NCBI RefSeq assembly: GCF_035830635.1
Contig: NZ_JAYMFI010000019.1
Coordinates: 1 to 64,000, forward strand
Reading direction: 5' to 3'
Source of the DNA: Adlercreutzia shanghongiae
GTDB taxonomy: Bacteria > Actinomycetota > Coriobacteriia > Coriobacteriales > Eggerthellaceae
DNA: 64,000 nt
Shown piece after piece: positions 40,820 through 48,938 of the stretch; position 1 is the stretch's first letter; each line of letters starts with the position of its first letter. Below the pieces are notes generated by a model. That model searched no databases, had not been told where the DNA came from, and saw only the letters and a program-made list of their open reading frames with translations. Both the position numbers and the translations under genes were made by a program.

Positions 40820-41468
40820 CATCGCCGCCTTGCTCACGTGGACGAACATCCGCTTTCTGCTGGAGGGGCTGGGGCTCACGCTCATCATCTCGGCGCTCTC
40901 TATCGTCTGCTCCATCGTTCTCGGCGCCGTCATCTCCATCATGCGCGGGTCGTCCTCCCGCGTGCTGTGCGGCATCTCCATCGCCTACGTGGAGCTGTTC
41001 AAGAACACGCCGCTTCTTCTGTGGATCATGTTCACGTTCTTCGTGGCCCAGCTGCCGCCGCTTCCCGCCGCGGTGCTCGCCTTCACGCTGTTCACGGCGG
41101 CCTCGGTGGCCGAGATTGTGCGCGGCGGCCTGGCGAGCGTGCCCGCGGGCCAGTACGAGGCTGCTCGCTCCCAGGGCTTCTCGGCGCCGCAGATGTACCT
41201 CTACATCATCTTGCCCCAGGCCCTGCGCAACATGGTGCCGGCGCTGCTCTCGCAGTTCGTGACCACTATCAAGGACACGTCGTATCTGTGGGGCGCCATG
41301 GCGCTGCAGGAGCTCATGGGCCGCGGCATGATTCTCATGAACAGCTACAACTCCACGGTGCAGATCTTCGCCATCTTCGGACTTTTGGCGCTCATCTACT
41401 TTATCGTCTGCTTCGCGCTCTCGCAGATCGTCCGCGCCTACCAAAGGCGGCTTAAGGGCGCCCGGTAG
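40812..41468 (+). CDS. Amino-acid ABC transporter permease
   Basis: The 218-aa partner permease has about five helices and the EAA loop AARSQGFSAPQMYLYIILPQ (about 117-136). It pairs with the upstream permease to form the heterodimeric channel. ATG 40812 lies within the end of that gene, with GGGAGGTGAGC upstream. It lacks the tail seen in its partner. Confidence 0.92.
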   Translation: MSDIAALLTWTNIRFLLEGLGLTLIISALSIVCSIVLGAVISIMRGSSSRVLCGISIAYVELFKNTPLLLWIMFTFFVAQLPPLPAAVLAFTLFTAASVAEIVRGGLASVPAGQYEAARSQGFSAPQMYLYIILPQALRNMVPALLSQFVTTIKDTSYLWGAMALQELMGRGMILMNSYNSTVQIFAIFGLLALIYFIVCFALSQIVRAYQRRLKGAR

Positions 41469-41494
41469 GGTCGCCCGGTAGGGCCTGTGTCTCA

Positions 41495-41541
41495 GCCCGT
41501 CTTGCCTTGCCCTCGGCGGCGCTGGGCAAGACGGGCCTTTT
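41495..41541 (+). terminator. ABC transporter operon terminator
   Basis: GCCCGTCTTGCC (41495-41506) pairs perfectly with GGCAAGACGGGC (41525-41536), followed by CTTTTTG. Confidence 0.88.
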
Positions 41542-41556
41542 TGTTGCCGTTCCCAC

Positions 41557-41587
41557 TTGACCATGACACGACGTCCAGGTTTACACT
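41557..41587 (+). promoter_or_regulatory. MerR-type promoter with 19-bp spacer
   Basis: TTGACC (41557-41562) and TACACT (41582-41587) are 19 nt apart, the over-long spacing typical of MerR-activated promoters. The dyad ACCATGAC-N5-GTCCAGGT (41560-41580) sits across the spacer with matching ACC..GAC / GTC..GGT positions, where a MerR dimer would bind. It lies 70 nt before the MerR gene and suggests autoregulation. Confidence 0.6.
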
Positions 41588-41656
41588 GCGTAGCTGACAG
41601 CAAATCTCGTCTGCGGTCAACGGCAGGCGAGCGGAATACGCGAGGAGCTGCTGGCT

Positions 41657-42736
41657 ATGATCGAGAAACCTAAGACGAGCTTCGAGCTGATGAGCGAGGA
41701 ATACGCGTGGCCGATGACGGCTGGCGAGGTGTCGAGGCTCACGGGCATCACGCGGCGCGCGCTGCGCCACTACGACAAGGAGGGGCTGCTGAAGGTCGCG
41801 CGAACGGGCGAGTTCGTGGCCAATGACCGCAAGCTGTACTATCCCGCTGATGTTGAGCGTCTCAAGCGCATCATGGTGCTCACCACCTACGGATTCCAGC
41901 TGAGCGAGGTGGCTGTCATTCTGGATGGCGACCTGAGCGTTGCCGATGCGCTCTCCATGCGGCTCGAAGAGCTGCGCCAGCAGGAGCGGCGCATTCGCAA
42001 CCTCATTTTGTTTGCGCATTTCGCTGCCCTGGTGGGCGACGACGTGTTCGAGACCCTCGCCTTCGGCACGTCCGATATCGATGCTTTCGCCGAAGCCGTG
42101 AGGGGCACCGAGCGCTTCCGAGCGTACCTCGCGCGCCAGGAGGTGCTCTCCGAAGAAGAGCTTGATGCGCTTTGGAGCCGCTACTGCGATGTGGTGGAAG
42201 ATTTTCTCGAGATTGATGGCGAGCTGTCGTTTGCCGCTATGGAGCTTGTGGTAGATCGCCTGCGCCAGTGGTTCGGCGACGCCTATTATCCCGCAGATGA
42301 GGGCGACTTGCTGTCGCTGTGGACGCTGTTTTCCGATGGGGCCGATGCGGCGGAGTTGGCCGAGGAAATCGGGGGAGTGGGAACGGCGGGCTTTCTGCAG
42401 GCAACGGTGTTCTTCGTGTGGGCCAAGCGAACGCTTGCGGGACTTGCCGAGCTGTGCGCGGCGACGGGCGAGGCGGCCTCGGAGGCCCCCCTGGGCGATG
42501 CGGTCCGCGATTACCTTGTGCGGCGCGTTGGGCTCGGGGAGGGCTGGATGGAGCGCGCCTTCGACCCAGACGAGTGCAGCGCCTTTTGCGATACCGTCTT
42601 GGGTTATCTGGCAAAGCTTATTGGCGACGAGGACGCTATGGAGCTGATGGGATTGGGCGATGAGGCCGATGCCTACCGCGAGTGCCTCGGCCGTCTGCTG
42701 GTCTGCGCCGATGAGCACGCCGGGGTGCGGCGCTAG
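41657..42736 (+). CDS. MerR-family transcriptional regulator
   Basis: The 359-aa protein has an N-terminal MerR winged helix (about 20-90; MTAGEVSRLTGITRRALRHY, then YYPADVERLKRIMVL) followed by a coiled-coil dimer helix and a long helical effector domain (about 120-359). The effector region resembles the TipAS-like helical bundles in its pattern of amphipathic helices, but no key residue is conserved enough to name a ligand. The ATG has GAGGAG about ten nucleotides upstream. It overlaps the converging XRE gene by four bases. Confidence 0.85.
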   Translation: MIEKPKTSFELMSEEYAWPMTAGEVSRLTGITRRALRHYDKEGLLKVARTGEFVANDRKLYYPADVERLKRIMVLTTYGFQLSEVAVILDGDLSVADALSMRLEELRQQERRIRNLILFAHFAALVGDDVFETLAFGTSDIDAFAEAVRGTERFRAYLARQEVLSEEELDALWSRYCDVVEDFLEIDGELSFAAMELVVDRLRQWFGDAYYPADEGDLLSLWTLFSDGADAAELAEEIGGVGTAGFLQATVFFVWAKRTLAGLAELCAATGEAASEAPLGDAVRDYLVRRVGLGEGWMERAFDPDECSAFCDTVLGYLAKLIGDEDAMELMGLGDEADAYRECLGRLLVCADEHAGVRR

Positions 42737-42948
42737 AACGTCAGCAGGTCGCGGACCGGTGTGTCCAGCGCGTCGGCGATGCGGCCCAAGTCATCGATGC
42801 CCACACCGACGCGGCCGGTCTCGATGCGCCAGATATGGGACTTGCTGCTGCCGATCATGAGCGCCAGCTGACTTTGGGATAGGCCCTGCTCTTCGCGGAC
42901 GGCGCGAACGGCTTTTCCCAGGGCCTGTCTTTTCTGCTCGACATTCAT
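42733..42948 (-). CDS. XRE-family helix-turn-helix protein
   Basis: The 71-aa protein is a single lambda-repressor-like domain: VREEQGLSQSQLALMIGSSK (about 17-36) is the helix-turn-helix and IDDLGRIADAL closes the five-helix fold. There is no effector domain. It is convergent with the MerR gene and divergent from the gene at 43039, whose promoter it may share or control. Confidence 0.88.
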   Translation of the reverse strand: MNVEQKRQALGKAVRAVREEQGLSQSQLALMIGSSKSHIWRIETGRVGVGIDDLGRIADALDTPVRDLLTF

Positions 42949-43038
42949 GAGGAAAGCATATGTGCTACCATTAACGAATCGACTTCAAATATGAAGCCAA
43001 CCGATTACGCCACATCTTGTTTGGAAAAAGGAGGCCGC

Positions 43039-43674
43039 ATGGCGATATCGAAAGCGAATGCAACAAAGAAGCTGAAGCTCATCGGTTTAGGGGCGCTTGT
43101 TGGATTGCTGGTGGGTGCGTTTTCCGTCTTCATGCTTTTCACTTACAATCCGCCTGATAAAGAGAACGAAGCCACTCTCGACGTATCGATTCTTATGAGC
43201 GAGATCGAGCGAATAAGTGAGCTAGCTACAGCGTCCCAGACATATACGGTGGTTGAAAAGGTCGAGAGCAACAGCAAGCTGTTTGACACAATCGACATTC
43301 CTTTTTCGGAGAACTTTTTCATTCTCACCTACATGGGCGAGGTTAAAGCGGGCGTGAATCTGGATGAGGCCCAGATCACTTTGGAGGGGACGACTGTGAA
43401 GGTGTCTCTGCCTCAGGCGACTATCCTGTCTGACGCTATCGACACGGCCAGTTTCAAGGTGCTGCATGAGCAAAACAACTTCCTCAACCCCATCGGCGTG
43501 GAGGATGTCACGCAATACATCGACGAGTCTCGCCAAAAGGCCGAAGCGGCTGCCATTAGCGGAGAGGTACTGACCGAGGCGCAAGCGAATGCCGAGTCGT
43601 CAATTAAAGCGCTTTTGAGCGCGGCAATCCCTGAGGGGTACGTTATTGAAGTGAGTTCTGCTGTTCAAGAGTAG
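43039..43674 (+). CDS. DUF4230 family membrane-anchored protein
   Basis: The 211-aa protein has one N-terminal membrane helix (about 17-37) and an extracytoplasmic DUF4230 domain (about 55-205; TYTVVEKVESN, then YMGEVKAGVNLDEAQI). The family is of unknown function. ATG 43039 has AAAGGAGG five nucleotides upstream and is preferred to the in-frame ATG at 42991. GC is lower than in the neighbours, as it is in the lipoprotein gene that follows 24 nt later. Confidence 0.8.
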   Translation: MAISKANATKKLKLIGLGALVGLLVGAFSVFMLFTYNPPDKENEATLDVSILMSEIERISELATASQTYTVVEKVESNSKLFDTIDIPFSENFFILTYMGEVKAGVNLDEAQITLEGTTVKVSLPQATILSDAIDTASFKVLHEQNNFLNPIGVEDVTQYIDESRQKAEAAAISGEVLTEAQANAESSIKALLSAAIPEGYVIEVSSAVQE

Positions 43675-43698
43675 TTTTGGCGCGGAAAGGAATGACCT

Positions 43699-44490
43699 AT
43701 GAAGAAGATCATCGCAATGCTTCTTGCTGGATGGCTTGTTGTGTGCTGCGGCTGCGCACAGGTGGCCTCTTCGGCGGATGGGCAGCAAGAAGAAGTCGTA
43801 TACGCAGATCAAGAAGCTGTAGAAGCCATCGGTCGAGGACTAGAAGAAAGATTCGACTATGCCGATGCGGTAGATGAGACGACAGGTGAAACCCTGGCCG
43901 AAGCTACAGAGATTGAGATTGAGAAGCTGGCGCCGTTCAGGTCAAGACTATTCGAAAGCTCGAAACTCCAGGAGAGGGTATTGGCATATTTAAACCTTCT
44001 CGAGGAGGCGAAAGAGCTGACAGGAGCTATGAGTGTCAATGACGACGCGTTTTATGACAGTTGGAATTCTCTATACGATCAGCGAGCAATGGCGCTCAAG
44101 GAGTTTGTCGACAGCTATGGGTTGATGGTTGATGAAGGGCACCAGTCCGCGCTGGACGATCTGCTTCGTCGAGGACGAGCTGTAGAGAAATCCGGAGCGG
44201 AGAATGAAGCTGTCGAGCAGCTAGTCGCTTCGCTCAACTTCGAAAAGACGAGCGACGAGGACGGATGGTTTTTCACCTATGCGGCTACAGGAGAAAACAC
44301 CACAGAGCTTGATCTCGAAAACATCTCGCTCATACTTGCGCTCTATGATGGTGACGGCGTGAAGGTTGAGGAAACCTATGCAAGTACCAGTTCCTGGTTG
44401 CGCGGTGAAAAGGTTAGGTTTGAGGCAATAAGCGAAGTTGATGCTGCGGAGGTAAAGGTATCTCTGGATTCCTATTCGATTGCTGACTAA
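43699..44490 (+). CDS. Hypothetical lipoprotein with C-terminal FxLYD-like domain
   Basis: The 263-aa protein has a short lipoprotein signal with lipobox VCCGC (Cys at about 17-19). The middle (about 30-165) is helical and acidic. The C-terminal 95 residues (WFFTYAATGENTTELDLENI, then LALYDGDGVKVEETYAST) follow the FxLYD-type beta pattern of secreted proteins. No function is known. The ATG follows GAAAGGAATG. It is probably cotranscribed with the DUF4230 gene. An array of 51-bp repeats begins 24 nt after its stop. Confidence 0.68.
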   Translation: MKKIIAMLLAGWLVVCCGCAQVASSADGQQEEVVYADQEAVEAIGRGLEERFDYADAVDETTGETLAEATEIEIEKLAPFRSRLFESSKLQERVLAYLNLLEEAKELTGAMSVNDDAFYDSWNSLYDQRAMALKEFVDSYGLMVDEGHQSALDDLLRRGRAVEKSGAENEAVEQLVASLNFEKTSDEDGWFFTYAATGENTTELDLENISLILALYDGDGVKVEETYASTSSWLRGEKVRFEAISEVDAAEVKVSLDSYSIAD

Positions 44491-44513
44491 TAGCGTTTAG
44501 GAGTTTTTTGTTT

Positions 44514-44752
44514 TTGGGCGGGAACGGGGCCGTTTCCGCCCAGCGGAGCGGCGATGTGCGGCTCTTGGGCGGGAGCGAGGACGTTTCCGCCCAGCGGAGC
44601 GGCGATGTACGGCTCATGGGCGGGAACGGGGCCGTTTCCGCCCGGCGGCGCGGCGATGTGCGGCTCTTGGGCGGGAACGAAGCCGTTTCCGCCCGGCAGT
44701 ACGACGATACGTGACTTTTGGACGGGAACGGGGTCGTTTCCGCCCAAGAGCG
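44514..44752. repeat. Five tandem 51-bp hairpin repeats
   Basis: Units start at 44516, 44567, 44618, 44669 and 44720, giving an exact 51-bp period. Each holds GGGCGGGAACGG, three to four bases, then CGTTTCCGCCC, which fold into a hairpin, followed by a conserved linker AGCGGAGCGGCGATGTGCGG (in variants) and CTCTT. The last unit is the most diverged. The period is divisible by three, so both strands stay open, but no start with a ribosome site is seen. The 374-nt gap 44491-44864 holds nothing else. Confidence 0.92.
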
Positions 44753-44864
44753 GTGATTCGCTATTTGCGGGTGTGGGTTCAGTGGTGAAGATTGTGGCGC
44801 CGAATTGGCTTAGATCCGGGAAAACTAGTTTTTTGGAACCAGGAATCCGCTCGCGCGAAGGGGT

Positions 44865-45359
44865 TTAGCCCAAGTAGCTCAAAAATGGCAAATAGTCCTG
44901 GGCGCTTTCGGGGACGGCGAGGGTGATGTCCTGGCCCATGGCGTTGACGGTTACCACGGAGGGGTCGTCGTAGGTGGTGATGGTGGCGTCCGTGCCGCCG
45001 TAGCTTACCTCGGCCGATCCAGTCTTGGAGACGCCCGCAGGCAGGCTCGTCACCTCCCAGCTCTGGATGTCGAGCGCGTCGATGGCGGCATCTACCTGGG
45101 ACGAGGGAAGCCCCGTAGCCTCGGAGATGCGGTCGACATTGCTGCGCAGGGCGTTTTCGGCCTTTGTTTTCAGGCCGGAGACGTCTAGGGCAGCGTTGGC
45201 AGCCGCGTTCTTGCCGCCCTCAAAAAGGCCGGCCAAGGGGTTTTGGAAGTTCTCGAAGGGGCCCTTAATGCCCATCTGGGGGAGTATGCCGAAAACGGCG
45301 ATGACGAGAATGAAAGCGGCAATAAGGCCGACGAATGCTTTGACGATCTTGCTATCCAC
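44865..45359 (-). CDS. Hypothetical membrane-anchored protein
   Basis: The 164-aa protein has one N-terminal membrane helix (about 7-27) and an extracytoplasmic part with an Ala/Asn-rich helical stretch (about 50-95) and a beta-rich end (SYGGTDATITTYDDPSVVTV). It is not recognised. GTG 45359 is chosen because GAGGAG lies about seven nucleotides upstream; the longer frame to 45512 begins with sequence unlike a protein. Confidence 0.62.
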   Translation of the reverse strand: MDSKIVKAFVGLIAAFILVIAVFGILPQMGIKGPFENFQNPLAGLFEGGKNAAANAALDVSGLKTKAENALRSNVDRISEATGLPSSQVDAAIDALDIQSWEVTSLPAGVSKTGSAEVSYGGTDATITTYDDPSVVTVNAMGQDITLAVPESAQDYLPFLSYLG

Positions 45360-45872
45360 AAATGTCTCCTCGTGAGGGCGGGGCGGTGGCGCCCCTCTGT
45401 CTCGGGTGAGACCTTCGGTTCCGTTCACCATGTGCGAAGGCGCCGCCGGGAGTGCGTTGATGCTCTGTGTGCACGGGTCGAATGCTGCGATTCGACGGCG
45501 TCCGACATTCATAGTAACCTGCGCCGGGCGTCTTCATAAATCGACTACGGGACGCCCACGAAACGGTCATGGACCTTAAAGGAACCTTTCGCGGGCCTGG
45601 CAGGCGCCCAGGTGATATTTCGAACGGCGTTGCCTGCGGGATGCTTGAACGCGCGTTCGGACGGCGCGCGTTCGCGACTTCGGACGCGCGCACATTACGA
45701 GACTTTGTTCTTGCGCGGGGGTTGAAATCGTGTATCCTAAGCCCCACGCATGCGCACGGCCGGACGGCTTGTGCGGCTGCACAACAAAGACCCCGCGCAC
45801 GTAAAAAGCTCAAGTTGGGGGAATCGTGCGAACGTGAAGGCCGCCTGGGCGGCCGTGAAGGAGGATGGTTCC
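45360..45872. other. Intergenic region upstream of topA
   Basis: This 513-nt gap between divergent genes shows no credible gene. It holds a GC-rich patch with repeated half-palindromes (GAACGCGCGTTC at 45647-45658 and GGCGCGCGTTCGCG at 45663-45676) and a possible topA promoter, TTGCGC (45711-45716), 16 nt, TATCCT (45733-45738). The long distance to the topA GTG (about 130 nt) implies a leader. I see no riboswitch-like fold that I can name. Confidence 0.45.
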
Positions 45873-48368
45873 GTGAAACTGGTCGTCACCGAGAAGAACG
45901 ACGCCGCAGTAAAGATCGCCGACCTTCTGGGCGCTACCAAGCCCAAGGCCGACAAGGTGTTCAACACGCCGGTCTACCGATTTGAAGTCGAGGGGGAGGA
46001 ATGGGTGACCATCGGCCTGCGCGGCCACATCCTGGAGCCCGACTTCGCCCCGTCTCTCATATACAAGAAGCGCGGCGGCTGGGAGGGCGTCACCGCCGAG
46101 GGCGAGGCGCTGCCCGCCGCCGTTCCCGCCGATCTGCCGAAGCCCCCGTTCAAAAAGAAGAAGCCCTTCACCGCCGATGGGGTAGACTTGAAGGGTTGGA
46201 AGATGGAGGCGCTGCCGTATCTGGTGTACGCGCCTATCGAGAAGCTTCCCAAGGAAAAGGACATTATCCGCTCGCTGAAGAACCTGGCGAAGAAGGCCGA
46301 CTCCATCGTCATCGCGACGGACTTCGACCGCGAGGGCGAGCTCATCGGCTCTGACGCGTTGGCATGCTGCCGTCAGGTGAACGAGACGGCGCCGGTGTCG
46401 CGCGCCCGCTACTCTGCCTTCACCAAGCCCGAGATCACCCACGCGTTCGCAAACCTTGTTCCCATGGACGACGATCTGGCGAGTGCCGGCGCGTCCCGCC
46501 AGGATATCGACCTTATTTGGGGCGCGGTGCTCACACGCTATCTCACGCTGGTGAAGTTCGCCGGCTACGGCAACGTGCGCTCGTCGGGCCGCGTGCAGAC
46601 CCCCACCCTGGCCATCATCGTGGAGCGCGAGCGCGAGCGCATGGCGTTTGTGCCCGAGGACTACTGGGTCATCCGCGGCGCTTTCGACGCCGGCGCGGCT
46701 GCCGGCCCCACGGCAGGCGACGGCCCCGAGGCCTTCGAGGCGCCCCATGCCACGGCGCGCTTCAAGGTTGAGGCCGAGGCCGACGCCGCCATGGCTCACG
46801 TGGAAGGCGCGGTAAGCGCCAAGGTGACCGCAGTCGAGAAGAAGCGCCGCAAGGTGCCGGCCCCCGTGCCGTTCAACACCACCTCGCTCATGGCTGCCGC
46901 ATCTGCCGAGGGCATCTCGCCGGCGCGCTGCATGCGCATCGCCGAGAGCCTCTATATGGACGGCTACATCTCCTATCCGCGCGTCGACAACACGGTGTAC
47001 CCCGATTCGCTGGACCTTGCCGAGGTGGTGAACGCCATCGCAGGCAATCCTGCCTACGGGCCCTACTGCAAGGAGCTTCTGGCCGCAGGACCTTTGAAAG
47101 CCACGCGCGGCAAGACGGAGACCACCGACCACCCGCCCATCTATCCCACGGCCAAGGCGACGCCGGACGACCTTTCCGCTGCCGACTACAAGCTGTACAA
47201 CCTTATCGCCCGCCGTTTTCTGGCCACGCTTTCGGGGCCTGCCACGGTGGAGGGCACGAAGGTGACCCTCGATGTGGCCGGCGAGCCGTTCGTGGCCAAG
47301 GGCGACGTGCTGGCCGAGCCGGGCTTCCGCGCCATCTACCCCTACGGCCTGAAGAAGGACGAGCAGCTGCCGGCCATGGCCGAGGGCGCGACCATCGCCT
47401 TCAACGGCGCCACGTGCACGAAGAAGCAGACCGAGCCGCCCGCGCGCTACTCCCAGGGCAAGCTGGTGCAGGAGATGGAGAAGCTGGGTTTGGGCACCAA
47501 GTCCACCCGCGCCTCCATCATCGAGCGCCTCTACCAGGTGAAGTACGTGCAGAACGATCCCATCGAGCCCTCGCAGCTGGGCATCGCCGTCATCGAGGCG
47601 CTCGACAAGTTCGCGCCGCACATCACCCATGCGGAGATGACCGCCGAGCTGGAACATTCCATGGACCGCATCGCCGAGGGCGAGGTGACCAAGGCCGAGG
47701 TGGTGGACAAGTCGCGCCAGCTTCTGTCCGAGCAGCTGGAGAGCCTCATGCCGCACTCCGAGGAGGTGGCCGAGGCTCTGTCCGACGCCGTGGCCGCCGA
47801 CGCCTACGTGGGCCCGTGCCCCAAGTGCGGCAAGGACCTGCAGCTGCGCGCGAGCCATAAGACCAAGTCGATGTTCATCGGGTGCGCCGGCTGGCCCGAC
47901 TGCGACGTGACCTATCCGCTTCCCAAGGGCAAGATCGAGGCGGTGCCCGAGAAGTGCCCCACCTGCGGCATGCCCCAGGTGAAGGTGACCGCCTTCCGTA
48001 GCAAACCCCGCGTGCAGTGCATCGATCCGAACTGCCCCACGAACCAGGAGCCCGAGGTGGTGGTGGGGAAGTGCCCCGCCTGCGCTGAGCGGGGGCTCGA
48101 CAAGCAGCTCATCGCCCGCCGCAACCCGCGCACGTTGAAGCGCTCCATCACCTGCGAGAACTTCGACGAGTGCCAGACGCGCTACCCGCTGCCCCAGTAC
48201 GGCGACATTATTCCCACCGAGGAGGTGTGCGAGCACTGCGGCGCGCCCATGGTGGTCATCAAGACGGCCCGCGGTCCGTGGAAGCTGTGCCCGAACTTCG
48301 ACTGCCCCGGCAAGGAGGAAGAGGAGAAAGCCAAGGGCGGTGCCAGGCGCGGCGCGAAGAGGAAGTAG
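45873..48368 (+). CDS. topA: Type IA DNA topoisomerase I, archaeal-type
   Basis: The 831-aa enzyme relaxes negative supercoils. The Toprim domain starts KLVVTEKNDAAVKIADLLG and carries ATDFDREGELIGSDAL (about 149-164), with the metal-binding DxD-like acids. The active-site Tyr is in YISYPRVDNTVYPDSLDL (about 368-385). Both motifs follow the archaeal TopA pattern (DREGELI, SYPRxDNTVYP), not the usual bacterial DREGEAI and TYMRTDS. Four or more C-terminal zinc-ribbon units (about 650-800; CPKCGK, CPTCG, CPACAERG, CEHCG) precede a basic tail. GTG 45873 has AAGGAGGA upstream; a longer frame to 45750 is not homologous. Confidence 0.9.
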   Translation: MKLVVTEKNDAAVKIADLLGATKPKADKVFNTPVYRFEVEGEEWVTIGLRGHILEPDFAPSLIYKKRGGWEGVTAEGEALPAAVPADLPKPPFKKKKPFTADGVDLKGWKMEALPYLVYAPIEKLPKEKDIIRSLKNLAKKADSIVIATDFDREGELIGSDALACCRQVNETAPVSRARYSAFTKPEITHAFANLVPMDDDLASAGASRQDIDLIWGAVLTRYLTLVKFAGYGNVRSSGRVQTPTLAIIVERERERMAFVPEDYWVIRGAFDAGAAAGPTAGDGPEAFEAPHATARFKVEAEADAAMAHVEGAVSAKVTAVEKKRRKVPAPVPFNTTSLMAAASAEGISPARCMRIAESLYMDGYISYPRVDNTVYPDSLDLAEVVNAIAGNPAYGPYCKELLAAGPLKATRGKTETTDHPPIYPTAKATPDDLSAADYKLYNLIARRFLATLSGPATVEGTKVTLDVAGEPFVAKGDVLAEPGFRAIYPYGLKKDEQLPAMAEGATIAFNGATCTKKQTEPPARYSQGKLVQEMEKLGLGTKSTRASIIERLYQVKYVQNDPIEPSQLGIAVIEALDKFAPHITHAEMTAELEHSMDRIAEGEVTKAEVVDKSRQLLSEQLESLMPHSEEVAEALSDAVAADAYVGPCPKCGKDLQLRASHKTKSMFIGCAGWPDCDVTYPLPKGKIEAVPEKCPTCGMPQVKVTAFRSKPRVQCIDPNCPTNQEPEVVVGKCPACAERGLDKQLIARRNPRTLKRSITCENFDECQTRYPLPQYGDIIPTEEVCEHCGAPMVVIKTARGPWKLCPNFDCPGKEEEEKAKGGARRGAKRK

Positions 48369-48385
48369 CGTTTTTCCCGCAAAGG

Positions 48386-48937
48386 TTATTCCGAGGCGGC
48401 TTCTATCTCGCGGTAGAGGTCGCCTCCTTTTGTGTCCACGGCGACGTAGGTGGGGAAGTCCTTCAATGTGAGCTTGCGCAGGGCTTCGGTGCCGAGGTCT
48501 TCCCAGCCGATCATATCGCTTGCGGTGACGGCCTTGGCCAGAAGTGCGGCGATGCCGCCGACGGTGCAGAGGTAGATGCTGCCGGTGTCCTTGCAGGCCT
48601 GCACGACTTCGGGGCTGCGCTTGCCCTTGCCGATGGCGGCGACGATGCCAGCCGCGAAGAGCTGGGGCGTGGCGAAGTCCATGCGGCTGGCCGTGGTGGG
48701 GCCGACCGAGCCCAGGGGCCGTCCGGCGGCGGCCGGCGTGGGGCCGGCGTAGAAGAGCGTGGCGCCCTCCAGATCGAAGGGGAGGCGGCTGGTGTCTTCC
48801 AAGCATTGTAGCGCGCGCTCGTGGCCGGCGTCGCGCATGGTGTAGACGGGGCCCGAGAGCAGTACTTCGTCGCCCGCTTCCAAATCGGCCACGGCCTCGC
48901 GCGTGAGGGGCAGCGTGAGGGATACGGTTTTCGCCAT
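48386..48937 (-). CDS. Class I fumarate hydratase beta subunit
   Basis: The 183-aa protein matches the C-terminal half of iron-sulfur class I fumarases and the TtdB subunit of tartrate dehydratase, which interconvert fumarate and malate (or tartrate and oxaloacetate). Key blocks are GPVYTMRDAGHERAL (about 29-43) and GPTTASRMD (about 78-86), with KDTGSIYLCTVGGIAALL further on. ATG 48937 lies at the end of the alpha-subunit gene. It is convergent with topA. Confidence 0.9.
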   Translation of the reverse strand: MAKTVSLTLPLTREAVADLEAGDEVLLSGPVYTMRDAGHERALQCLEDTSRLPFDLEGATLFYAGPTPAAAGRPLGSVGPTTASRMDFATPQLFAAGIVAAIGKGKRSPEVVQACKDTGSIYLCTVGGIAALLAKAVTASDMIGWEDLGTEALRKLTLKDFPTYVAVDTKGGDLYREIEAASE

Positions 48938-48938
48938 G

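Noticed and set aside
44487..44747. Minus-strand open frame through the 51-bp repeats, reading as a Pro/Gly repeat protein
   Set aside because: It opens only because the period is a multiple of three. The putative TTG start has no ribosome site, and the plus strand is equally open.
44514..44752. CRISPR array
   Set aside because: The whole 51-bp unit is repeated without unique spacers, and no cas gene is present.
45647..45659. GAACGCGCGTTC upstream of topA as a LexA box
   Set aside because: It fits GAAC-N4-GTTC but lies in a GC-rich patch with many similar half-sites, over 200 nt from the start codon and not next to a clear promoter, so chance is likely.
45750..45872. N-terminal extension of topA starting at 45750
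   Set aside because: The extra 41 residues do not resemble TopA, while GTG 45873 has AAGGAGGA upstream and begins the conserved Toprim sequence.
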